Shown here: in pieces, positions 1 through 8,400 of the stretch
How the letters are laid out: each line of letters opens with the position of its first letter
Numbering within the stretch: position 1 is the stretch's first letter
DNA from: an uncultured Eubacteriales bacterium
GTDB taxonomy: Bacteria > Bacillota > Clostridia > Oscillospirales > Acutalibacteraceae
Length of the DNA stretch: 23,068 bases
Assembly: GCA_900316925.1 (NCBI GenBank)
Contig: ONEU01000182.1
Location: 1-23,068, forward strand
Reading direction: 5' to 3'
Notes under the pieces: model-generated
Seen by the model: the letters and a program-made list of their open reading frames with translations, nothing else
The model's database searches: none
What the model was told of the DNA's origin: nothing
Made by a program: the position numbers and the translations under genes

Positions 1-1254
1 CTATTGATGTTAGTGTCTATTTTGATAAACTATACAGCAGGCGTACTGTTAGGCGCCAGGCGGCAGCGAAAGGGTGTGGCAAAGTTTATCTTTATCACAG
101 CCATTGTCCTGAACCTGGGACTGCTGGGCTTCTTCAAATACGTCGGTTTTATCGGCGAGACACTCAACTTTGTGCTGCCATTCCTGAATCTCCCGATCCT
201 GCAGGTCTCACTGCCGATCGGCATCTCTTTCTACACCTTCCAGACCATGTCCTATACCATTGATGTCTACCGCAATACGGTCAAGGTGCAGAAAAACATC
301 ATTACCTTTGGTACCTATGTATCGCTGTTCCCGCAGCTGATCGCCGGACCGATCGTCCGCTATGAGGATGTTGCTGAGCAGATGATGCACCGCCATGAAA
401 ATCTGCAGCAGTTCACCGACGGTGTGAAGCTGTTCCTGGTCGGTCTTTCCAAGAAGGTTCTTCTCGCCAATGAGATGGGCAATCTCTGGGATGCCACCCG
501 TACAAGCGGTGCCGACGGCGGTGCCCTGGGTGCCTGGGCGGGCATCCTTGCCTATACGTTACAGATCTATTTCGATTTCAGCGGCTATTCGGATATGGCC
601 ATCGGTCTGGGCAAGATGTTCGGCTTTGAGTTTATGAAAAACTTCGATTATCCCTACATCTCGAAGAGCATCACCGAATTTTGGCGGCGGTGGCACATCT
701 CGCTGGGCACCTGGTTCAGAGAGTATGTCTACATCCCGCTGGGCGGCAACCGGAAAGGTCTCGGACGGCAGATCATCAATATCGGTGTCGTCTGGTTCCT
801 CACAGGCCTGTGGCACGGCGCCAGCTGGAACTTCATTCTGTGGGGCGTCTACTTCGGTATCCTGCTGGTCATCGAGAAATCCTTCCTGCTCAAGCTCCTG
901 AAAAAAGCGCCTGCCATCATTTCCCACCTCTATGCCATGATCCTGGTGGTGTTCGGCTGGGTACTGTTCTATTTCGAGGACATGGGGGAGATGGGGGCTT
1001 TCATCGGCAGACTGTTCGGTTCGGAGGGCTTTATGATGTCAGCGGATGTTCAGGCAACGGTCCTGTCCTATCTGCCCCTGCTGCTGCTTGCCGCCGTGGT
1101 CTCCACACCGCTGTTCACAACGATCTATCACAAGATCAGGAGCAAGCCTGTCCTGTATGTCCTGGACAACAGCGCCTGTGTGGGTGCCCTGCTGCTGTGC
1201 ACCTCTTCACTGGTCAGCAGCTCGTACAATCCCTTCCTGTACTTTAAATTCTGA
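1..1254 (+). CDS. MBOAT-family O-acyltransferase (AlgI-like), 5' end cut by window edge
   Basis: Polytopic membrane acyltransferase of the MBOAT/AlgI type, which moves acyl (usually acetyl) groups across the membrane onto an extracellular polymer. The frame is open to base 1, so the true start lies upstream; an AlgI-type protein is usually about 50-80 residues longer at the N terminus. The sequence shows many hydrophobic segments, the family blocks PIGISFYTFQTMSY and FPQLIAGPIVRY, the WRRWHISLGTWFREYVYIPLG block with a conserved His, and TGLWHGASWNF, which carries the invariant MBOAT histidine. The next gene encodes a DHHW protein, the usual partner of AlgI-type proteins, and starts 35 bp downstream. 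Substrate is not visible from the sequence; cell-surface polysaccharide or teichoic-acid acetylation is inferred. Family call is firm. Confidence 0.93.
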   Translation, partial: LLMLVSILINYTAGVLLGARRQRKGVAKFIFITAIVLNLGLLGFFKYVGFIGETLNFVLPFLNLPILQVSLPIGISFYTFQTMSYTIDVYRNTVKVQKNIITFGTYVSLFPQLIAGPIVRYEDVAEQMMHRHENLQQFTDGVKLFLVGLSKKVLLANEMGNLWDATRTSGADGGALGAWAGILAYTLQIYFDFSGYSDMAIGLGKMFGFEFMKNFDYPYISKSITEFWRRWHISLGTWFREYVYIPLGGNRKGLGRQIINIGVVWFLTGLWHGASWNFILWGVYFGILLVIEKSFLLKLLKKAPAIISHLYAMILVVFGWVLFYFEDMGEMGAFIGRLFGSEGFMMSADVQATVLSYLPLLLLAAVVSTPLFTTIYHKIRSKPVLYVLDNSACVGALLLCTSSLVSSSYNPFLYFKF

Positions 1255-1289
1255 TACCGCAGACGTCAGACAGTCTGAAAGGAGTAAGT

Positions 1290-2429
1290 ATGAAAATCAA
1301 AAACATCTTTCAATACCTTCCTGCTATCATCTTCTGCGGGTTTATCTTCACCTTTATGATCTTATGGCTTGTCCTGCCCAAGGAGCATTATTCGCCGCAG
1401 GAGAAAAAGGTGCTGGCGGATTTTCCGGAGCTTACCGGCGAGACGCTCCTCAACGGTTCGTTTCAGAAAGAGCTGGATACCTACCTTTCCGATCATACGC
1501 CCATGCGCAATTTCTTCGTCGGACTCAGTTCCGACTATGAGCTTGTCACCGGACGCAACGGGAAGAAGGGAATTTACCTCGGCAAGGACGGCTATCTGTT
1601 CCCGAAGCCAACCAAAGAAACAGAGCTGATTGCACAGAATGCCGGCTACATCAAGGAATTTGCCGACAGCGTGGATATTCCGGTCTACATGACGTTAGTC
1701 CCCTCGTCCGGTTATATCAATCAGGACAAGCTGCCCCTGAACCATGAAGTGTACCGTGACGGTCAGCTGATCGACAGCTTTCGTGAGGGACTGGGGGAGA
1801 ATGTGCGCTTTGTAGACGTCAAGGAAACATTTTCCGAAAAAGCGGCAAACGAACAGCTCTACTATAAGACGGACCACCACTGGACAGCTCTGGGCGCCTA
1901 TGAATGTTATCGGCTGCTGGGACAGACCATGGGCTTTACGCCCGTTGCAGAAGGTGAGTTTGGGAAAGAATCCGTTGAGGGCTTCTATGGGACCTCCTAT
2001 TCCAAGAGTGCGCTGTGGTGGGTCGCTCCCGATCACCTTGAGCTCTGGAACAACCGTTCACAATCTGCGGGCGCCGTATCCGTCACCATCAGCGACGGTG
2101 AGGATGTCAAGGAGCACGACAGCTATTATTTCCGCGAGCACTTTGAGAACGACGACAAATATCCGGCCTATCTCGACGGAAACCACAGCCTGACGAGAAT
2201 CAAAAACACGGATGCGCAGGGCGGAAAGCTGATAGTGGTGAAGGATTCCTACGCAAACTCCATCATTCCGTTCTTATCACAGAATTATAGTGAGATCATC
2301 ATGGTCGATCTGCGTTATTACAAGAAAGATATATCTACTCTTGCCGAACAGGAGCACGCTGAGGGTATCCTGATCCTGTATTCCCTCGACAACCTGTCCG
2401 CCGATGCCAATATTTCCTTCCTGTTCTGA
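1290..2429 (+). CDS. DHHW family protein (AlgJ/AlgX-like partner of MBOAT acyltransferase)
   Basis: A 379-residue protein with an N-terminal signal-anchor (about residues 10-30, hydrophobic) and an extracytoplasmic body. It carries the signature DHHW at residues 195-198, inside YYKTDHHWTALGAY, and a later KDSYANS block (318-324) where SGNH/AlgJ-like proteins hold their conserved Ser. In the known family, such proteins act with an MBOAT protein to O-acetylate exported polysaccharides on the outer face of the membrane. Start is the ATG preceded by AAAGGAG at about 6 nt spacing. It follows the MBOAT gene by 35 bp and precedes the transporter gene by 18 bp, so the three are probably co-transcribed. 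Whether it is itself the transferase or an accessory protein cannot be settled here. Confidence 0.9.
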   Translation: MKIKNIFQYLPAIIFCGFIFTFMILWLVLPKEHYSPQEKKVLADFPELTGETLLNGSFQKELDTYLSDHTPMRNFFVGLSSDYELVTGRNGKKGIYLGKDGYLFPKPTKETELIAQNAGYIKEFADSVDIPVYMTLVPSSGYINQDKLPLNHEVYRDGQLIDSFREGLGENVRFVDVKETFSEKAANEQLYYKTDHHWTALGAYECYRLLGQTMGFTPVAEGEFGKESVEGFYGTSYSKSALWWVAPDHLELWNNRSQSAGAVSVTISDGEDVKEHDSYYFREHFENDDKYPAYLDGNHSLTRIKNTDAQGGKLIVVKDSYANSIIPFLSQNYSEIIMVDLRYYKKDISTLAEQEHAEGILILYSLDNLSADANISFLF

Positions 2430-2447
2430 TGATCCGGGAGTGAGAAA

Positions 2448-3347
2448 ATGAAAGTTTCCGAAAAAAACAAAGCAATCTTTTATATTATCCTGTCAGCCTT
2501 TTGTTTTGCCTTTATGAACCTGTTTGTGAGGCTTTCAGGGGACCTTCCGGCCTTCCAGAAGAGCTTTTTCCGCAACTTTGTGGCTATGTTTTTTGCGGCG
2601 GCGGTGCTGCTCCGGCAACACGCCGGCTTTCGCTGGAAGAAGGGCAATCTGAAATACCTGCTGCTGCGCTCTGCGATCGGTACCTTCGGCATTGTCTGCA
2701 ATTTCTATGCCATCGACCACATCCCTCTGTCGGATGCATCCATCCTGAACAAGATGTCTCCCTTCTTTGTGATCCTGTTTTCATTCTTTATCCTGAAGGA
2801 GCGGCTGACATTCTTTCAGGGGGCTGCGGTATTCATTGCATTTGTCGGCGCGTTGTTTGTCATCAAGCCATCCTTTGCCAATGTAGATCTGCTGCCCTCC
2901 GCCATTGGTCTGGTGGGAGGGATGAGTGCGGGTTTTGCCTACACCATGGTTCGGGTACTGGGCACGCGCAAGGAAAACGGTTCCTTGATTGTCTTTTTCT
3001 TTTCCGCCTTTTCCTGCCTGTCCATGCTGCCGTTCCTGATTTTTGATTTCCATCCCATGACCTGGCAGCAGGTGCTGATGCTGCTCGGTGCAGGCCTGGC
3101 AGCTTCCGGCGGACAATTCAGCATCACCGCTGCCTACTGCCGTTCTCCTGCCAGAGAGATCTCGGTCTATGATTATTCGCAGATTATTTTTGCGACCATG
3201 CTGGGCTTCATCTTCTTCGGTGAGCTGCCCGATCTTTACAGCATTATCGGGTATATTGTAATCTGTTCCATGGCAGTGCTGATGTTCCTCTATCACAACG
3301 GCGTGTGGATTTTCAGACCGAAAAAACCTCACGATTCCGAAAAATAA
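2448..3347 (+). CDS. EamA/DMT-family transporter
   Basis: A 299-residue integral membrane protein with about ten hydrophobic segments arranged as two EamA repeats, typical of drug/metabolite transporters. The first repeat ends in the family pattern around ILNKMSPFFVILFSFFILKERL (near residues 100-125); the second ends around QIIFATMLGFIFFGELPDLYSIIGY. The N-terminal motif FAFMNLFVRLSGDLPAFQKSFFRN resembles the S-adenosylmethionine/YdcZ-like branch, but substrate cannot be read from the sequence. Start ATG is preceded by CGGGAG at 8-9 nt. It lies 18 bp behind the DHHW gene and is followed at once by a terminator, so it closes that transcription unit. A role in exporting a precursor for surface modification is possible but only by context. 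Confidence 0.9.
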   Translation: MKVSEKNKAIFYIILSAFCFAFMNLFVRLSGDLPAFQKSFFRNFVAMFFAAAVLLRQHAGFRWKKGNLKYLLLRSAIGTFGIVCNFYAIDHIPLSDASILNKMSPFFVILFSFFILKERLTFFQGAAVFIAFVGALFVIKPSFANVDLLPSAIGLVGGMSAGFAYTMVRVLGTRKENGSLIVFFFSAFSCLSMLPFLIFDFHPMTWQQVLMLLGAGLAASGGQFSITAAYCRSPAREISVYDYSQIIFATMLGFIFFGELPDLYSIIGYIVICSMAVLMFLYHNGVWIFRPKKPHDSEK

Positions 3348-3377
3348 CCGTCCTGTTGCCGCAGGACGGCTTTTTTT
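3348..3377. terminator. Bidirectional rho-independent terminator
   Basis: An 8-bp perfect GC-rich stem (arms 3348-3355 and 3362-3369, CCGTCCTG/CAGGACGG) closes a 6-nt loop. On the + strand it is followed by a run of seven T (3371-3377), ending the transporter unit. On the - strand the same stem is followed by TTATTTT, ending the mecA-like transcript. The mecA-like stop codon lies inside the + strand T tract. Confidence 0.9.
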
Positions 3378-3942
3378 ATAACTGACTGCCGATCGTTTCC
3401 ACGGCACGTTTCAGGGAGATCACACGGGCGTGTTCCATCAGAGAAGCGTTAAAGGCTTTGCCGCGTTTACGGGAAATGCAGAACTCGCCGATCGTATGCA
3501 GGTAACGGGATCCGACGGAAGCCGTCCCATACAGTACGAGATAATACTTCTGATGATAGTAATAGACAGAGCTTGAGAAATGCCTGCCGTTCATGCAGTA
3601 CAATGCCCGGATACAGTCAAGCAGACTGCCGGCATCCCCGAAAAGAAACAGATACGCATCGTTCTGATACTTGATACGGTATGTCCGGCGTTTTTTGACA
3701 CGATCGGTGATCGTCAGCAGCAGCAGACAGCCATGCTCGTATTTCAGTGCTTCAATAACAACGTGCTTATCCTTCAGATCAATTCCCGTAGTATTGGCTG
3801 CCCGCCGCAGCATCTCCCGGAGCAGCTTTCTGCCCCGCAGTTCCGAAAAACTCAGATTCTCAAATGTCACATCATAGCTCTCCAGCTCCCGGTCACCGAG
3901 GGAGATCAGGATTCTTGTCGCATCCAACTGTTCGATGTTCAT
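3376..3942 (-). CDS. mecA: MecA-family adaptor protein (short, linker-poor)
   Basis: MecA proteins bind substrates through an N-terminal domain and deliver them to the ClpC unfoldase through a C-terminal domain, controlling competence, stress and regulator turnover in Firmicutes. This 188-residue product matches at both ends: residues 1-78 (MNIEQLDATRILISLGDREL and a following helix) resemble the MecA N domain; residues 95-185 show the C domain with AYLFLFGDAGSLLDCIRAL, the SSVYYYHQKYYLVLYG strand pair and LMEHARVISLKRAVETI. The acidic linker of typical 210-240 residue MecA proteins is almost absent. The start chosen is the ATG preceded by GGAG at 8 nt; a 14-codon upstream extension lacks a good site. 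clpC lies about 7.7 kb away on the other strand. Family recognition is by remembered pattern, so moderately sure. Confidence 0.75.
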   Translation of the reverse strand: MNIEQLDATRILISLGDRELESYDVTFENLSFSELRGRKLLREMLRRAANTTGIDLKDKHVVIEALKYEHGCLLLLTITDRVKKRRTYRIKYQNDAYLFLFGDAGSLLDCIRALYCMNGRHFSSSVYYYHQKYYLVLYGTASVGSRYLHTIGEFCISRKRGKAFNASLMEHARVISLKRAVETIGSQL

Positions 3943-4030
3943 TGTGCTCACTCCACCATCAAGGATTCTGCGAAATGTCCGCAAACGTAAAACTCTTATT
4001 ACATCATATTAAACAGCAGGCGGTTTTGCA

Positions 4031-4060
4031 ATTATTTTTTTTTGGAAAAAGAACTGTCAA
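4031..4060 (-). promoter_or_regulatory. Candidate sigma-A promoter for the mecA-like gene
   Basis: On the - strand a perfect -35 TTGACA (4055-4060) is followed after 18 bp by AATAAT (4031-4036). This leaves a leader of roughly 80 nt before the mecA-like ATG at 3942. The -35 is strong, the -10 is one base off consensus, and the spacer contains a long A tract. Confidence 0.55.
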
Positions 4061-4090
4061 CATTTTTGCATCACGCTGTCCTCCGGTGCA

Positions 4091-4119
4091 TTGAAATCGG
4101 GTGATTTCTGTGATAAAAT
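4091..4119 (+). promoter_or_regulatory. Sigma-A promoter for the DUF3810 gene
   Basis: TTGAAA (4091-4096), 17-bp spacer, TAAAAT (4114-4119), preceded by TG at 4111-4112 as in an extended -10 element. The predicted start point near 4126 gives a short leader ahead of the ATG at 4156. It is divergent from the mecA-like promoter. Confidence 0.7.
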
Positions 4120-4155
4120 AGAATTATCCTGATCAATGAGAGGGAAGTGAAGCGC

Positions 4156-5313
4156 ATGAAGGAAAAAGGGAAGAACGTGCTGCGGTGCATGAGGAAGCTC
4201 CTGCTGACGACGATCAGAAGCGTCTGGTTCTGGCTCATCATGCTGCTGCCGCTTGCAATGCTGCTGCGGCTGTGTGCCCGGAAGATACCGGGACTTGCCG
4301 ATCTCTACAATCACACGGTTTATCGGGGCGTCTCGATTTTCTGGAACCAGGTCACAGGAGTCGTACCGGTGTCGATAGCCGAACTGCTGCTGATGGTACT
4401 GCCCTTTGCGGTACTGGGATATCTGATATTCGTAATCGTCAGGGTCATCAAATCGAAACACCGTCGTCTGAAAACAGCCGGAAAGGGACTTCTGCGTCTG
4501 GTATCACTGGCCTGTGCGGTATATTTCCTCTATGTGACCAACTGTGGGATGAATTACTATTGCAGCAGCTTTGCCGAACAGAGCGGTCTGGAGGTGAAGC
4601 CGACTTCCGCCGGGGAACTGTATGAAGTCTGTGTCTATCTGGGAACCAAAGCCTCTGAATGCCGGAGCCGTCTGGAGCAGAACGAGGAGGGAGTCATGGT
4701 GCTTGACAAGGCAGACGCCCGCCGCGCTGCCGCCGAAGCCATGAACCGCCTGCACCGTCAATACGGCTTTTTTCCGGACGGTTACAGCATTCCCAAGCCC
4801 CTGATCCTTTCCCGGGGGATGTCCTATCTGAACCTGACGGGGGTTTATTTTCCCTTCACTTTTGAATCAAATGTCAACGTTGATTCTCCCGACTGCTTTA
4901 TTCCGTTTACGATGTGTCACGAGCTGGCTCATGTCCGGGGATATATGAAGGAGCAGGATGCTAACTTTATTGCGTACCTTGCTTGTATCTATTCAGACAA
5001 CGATGCCTTTATGTACTCGGGATATCTGTCGGCGCTGCATTATGCCTCCTCATCCCTGTTCGGGGCGGACAGGGAGCTCTATCGCCAGTATGCATCCTGC
5101 CTGTCCGATGAGGTGTGGACGGACCTCTCTGACGATTATCACTATTGGCAGCAGTTCCAGACGCCGGTAGCGGAAGCTGCCTCCGCCATCAATGACAACT
5201 ACCTGAAAAACAACCATCAGGATAGCGGCGTGAAAAGCTACGGTCTGATGACGGACCTGGTCATTGCCCATTATTATTCGGAAAAATCCGCCGAAATGCA
5301 AAAAAAATATTAA
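4156..5313 (+). CDS. DUF3810-family membrane protein with zinc-metallopeptidase motif
   Basis: Product of 385 residues. Two or three hydrophobic segments lie in the first 130 residues (one near 22-38, one near 72-98, one near 112-128), followed by a soluble region. The block FIPFTMCHELAHVRGYMKEQDANF carries HELAH (H255, E256, H259), the gluzincin/HExxH zinc site, with E266 in EQDANF as the likely third ligand. The surrounding pattern (VYFPFTFESNVN, MYSGYLSALHY) matches the DUF3810 family, whose biological substrate is unknown to me. The ATG at 4156 is preferred over GTG 4147 because the purine-rich AGAGGGAAG lies at better spacing. It has its own promoter and is divergent from mecA. The protease activity is inferred from the motif alone. 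Confidence 0.85.
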   Translation: MKEKGKNVLRCMRKLLLTTIRSVWFWLIMLLPLAMLLRLCARKIPGLADLYNHTVYRGVSIFWNQVTGVVPVSIAELLLMVLPFAVLGYLIFVIVRVIKSKHRRLKTAGKGLLRLVSLACAVYFLYVTNCGMNYYCSSFAEQSGLEVKPTSAGELYEVCVYLGTKASECRSRLEQNEEGVMVLDKADARRAAAEAMNRLHRQYGFFPDGYSIPKPLILSRGMSYLNLTGVYFPFTFESNVNVDSPDCFIPFTMCHELAHVRGYMKEQDANFIAYLACIYSDNDAFMYSGYLSALHYASSSLFGADRELYRQYASCLSDEVWTDLSDDYHYWQQFQTPVAEAASAINDNYLKNNHQDSGVKSYGLMTDLVIAHYYSEKSAEMQKKY

Positions 5314-5342
5314 AATATCTGTACAAATCGAAATTTTTTGTG

Positions 5343-5348
5343 TATAAT
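5343..5348 (+). promoter_or_regulatory. Candidate promoter -10 for the HD-GYP gene
   Basis: TATAAT matches the -10 consensus exactly, immediately preceded by TGTG. The -35 at the right distance (TGTACA, 5320-5325, 17-bp spacer) is weak. The predicted start near 5355 places the palindrome at 5374-5396 in the 5' leader. It lies 30 bp beyond the DUF3810 stop, with no clear terminator between, so some read-through is possible. Confidence 0.6.
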
Positions 5349-5373
5349 AAACGAGAATAGGGGTTCTATCATC

Positions 5374-5396
5374 GAACCATGTTACAAACATGGTTC
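5374..5396. promoter_or_regulatory. Perfect 23-bp palindrome in the leader of the HD-GYP gene
   Basis: GAACCATGTT (5374-5383), ACA, AACATGGTTC (5387-5396): a perfect 10-bp inverted repeat with a 3-nt centre. The left arm's GAACC can also pair with GGTTC at 5362-5366, so two exclusive hairpins are possible in RNA. It could be a dimeric repressor operator just downstream of the start point or an RNA switch element. It is not followed by a T run, so it is not a standard terminator. Confidence 0.6.
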
Positions 5397-5428
5397 CCGG
5401 GATATCTTCAACAAGGGAGTGTATCAAA

Positions 5429-8400
5429 ATGAGAAAGATGCTTGTCGCCGACCAGACCGAGATCAACAATTCCATACTGTACAGTATTTTTGCGTCACAA
5501 TTTGAGCTGATCCGGACGGAAAGCAGTGAAGAAGCCTATCGTATCCTGCTCGAGCAGCATGATGCCATCTCCATCATCCTCATCCATGAACAGATTGCAG
5601 GGCGTATCCCGGCAGAGTCGATCAAAACGCTGAACTCACTCAAAATTTTTGAGACGATCCCGATCATTCTCATTCTGGGGAGCCGGAACGCACAGATCAC
5701 CAGACAGAACTGCCTGATTCCGTTCAGTGATGTAATGCCCTCTCCGGTCAATCCCTACATTGCCAAAAAGAGAGTTGCCAACCTGGTAGAGCTGTATACA
5801 AATAAAAAGGAACTGGAAAAACTGGTGGATGACCAGACCAAAAAGATCCTGGAACAGAACCGTTTTATGAAGGATCAGCAGAGGATCATCAATTCCATCA
5901 ACAATGATATGCTGGACACTCTCAGTACGGTCATTGAATACCGTGATGTGGAATCCGGCAAGCATATCCACCGCATCAGGAAATTCACCGAGGTGCTGCT
6001 GCGGGAGGTTGCCCGCCGTCACCCGAAATATAATCTCACCGAGGAGAAGATCGAGCTGATTACCTCCGCCTCCTCTCTGCATGACATCGGCAAGATTGCG
6101 ATCCCTGACTCCATCCTGCTGAGCCCCCGCCGTCTGACATACGATGAGTTCCGGATTATGAAGCAGCATACCACCAAGGGCTGTGAGATCCTGGAACTGC
6201 TGGACAATGTGGAGCATAACGAGTATTACCGCTACTGCTATGATATCTGCCGCTATCACCACGAGAAATGGGACGGTCTCGGCTATCCCGACGGACTGGT
6301 CGGCGATCAGATCCCGATCTGGGCGCAGGTCGTCTCCATTGCCGACTGCTATGACGCCCTCACCAGTGAACGCCCGTATAAAGCTGCTTTCTCACACGAA
6401 CAGGCTGTCGAGATGATCCGAAACGGCGCCTGCGGAGCATTCTCCGATGAAATGATGGAGTGCTTCAGCGCTGTCCTGCGGGTTTTCAAGGCGCTTGCTG
6501 CCGAATACTGTGATGTCAGCCGTTCCGAGAAAAATGTCATGGAGCAGCCTGTGCGTAACTACTCCGGCGATGTCCACGAAGACCATTCCCGTGACATCTA
6601 TCTGTCGATGGACAGAAATGACCTGATCGACACCATTGAGTACCAGAAGAAGCTCATGGCGGAAAACCAGAAGCGTGACAGGGATGTTCTCTATAAAGCG
6701 ACTGACTATGTGCTTGAATTTGACCTTCACAACGAGCTGCTGCACGAAAGAAAAGGCAGCATCAAAAATATCTGCGGCTACATCCCCAAGAACTACGAAG
6801 AGACCATTCATATACTGTCGGATTGCTGTTCCGAGAAATACAGGAACCGGTTCCTGCGTGAGTTCCGGATGAAGAGCGTCGAGGAAGCCGTTGAAAACGA
6901 GCGGGAGAACATCATCCTGGAATGTCCGATGGACCTCGGCAGCGGTGAGTATTTCGGCGTCAGGTGCACGATGGTTCCGGAGCTTGCGGATGACAAGCTG
7001 GTGCGCATTTATTTTGTCATGTCAGAGCTCCACGACAGCGTGGTGAACAGCGCCGAAACCGACCAGGATGCCGTGACCGGTCTCTGGAACTACAAAGGAA
7101 TCCGCCGGGAGGTCAATGATTACATTGCACATTCCGGCAAGAACGGATATCACGCCCTGATCGTCATTGATATCGACAATTTCAAGATGCTCAACCGCAA
7201 GACGGAATACCGTTTCGGCAATGACGTGCTCTGTGATATCTCGGAGCTGCTGAAGCACCAGATCACCTACGGCAATATCCTTGGCAGAATCGAGGACGAC
7301 AATTTTGTTGCATTCATCAACGACTGTCCCGACGAAAACGAGCGGATGGAGCTGGTAGAGGATATCTTCCGGTGCCTGCATAAAACCTACGAGTTTGACC
7401 ATGAAACCCTGCCGCCGATCACAGCCACCATGGGAATCGCATCCTATCCGGCTGACGGAACCGATTTTGACGAGCTGTTCCGCAAGGCCTCCAAGGCGGT
7501 GGATATTGCCAAGCTCAATGGCAAGAATATGTATCTCTTCTACCATAAGAGCATGGGGGAGAACTGGGAGCTCAAAAAATACAACACCGATTTCAAGGTG
7601 GAGGGCCCCAATGATATCGAGCTTTACGATAAGGAAGAATATTTCATTCCGGTAGTGGATGCCGGTACGGGCCGGATCCTCTCCTATGATATGATCGAAC
7701 TGGACGGCGACTATTTCAAAGATACCGCCCGGCTGTTCGAGACCTTCTCCGATAATGAAAACATGACGGCGCTCAGTCTGAGCCATTTCAGCCGCCTGAT
7801 CAGCTCCATCTACGAGCTGGAGCAGGAAAACGCCTCCATGCCGGAGATTGCCGTCTTTACCATGTTTGAAGGCAAGGATAAGGATTCCGTACTGGATGCC
7901 TTTGCCGAGATCCTGGAAAAATATCCGATTGACTGCCGCAATATCTGCATCATGCTATCCCATGAAATGCTGGAACCGCTCAGCATCAATGAACTGACAG
8001 GCTTTGTGTCCGCTCTTCGCAGTGCCGGTTTCAAGGTTGGTCTGTTCAATGTGGGTATCGGCAGCATCAATATCAACTGCTTTATTGAAAAGCTCTTTGA
8101 CAGAGTCGTATTTGCCCATAGCTTCCTCCAGTCCGTGACGGACGGCATCTATAATATCACGGTACTCTCCGAGCTGATCGCCTATTTCAACGACCTCGGC
8201 GCCAGACCGATCCTTCCCGGTGGTGTGGCGGATGAACTGGTGATGACGCTCAAAGCCAGGACGGCTCATTCCTTCGGTATCCATAAGCACGAGTTTATCT
8301 CCCTGGCTGACTTCAAGCTGCAGATGCAGGCTTCCTCCATCGTGATGGAATATCCTGCCCTCAGCCATGAAAACACTGCCCTTGTCCCGAATGAACGGAT

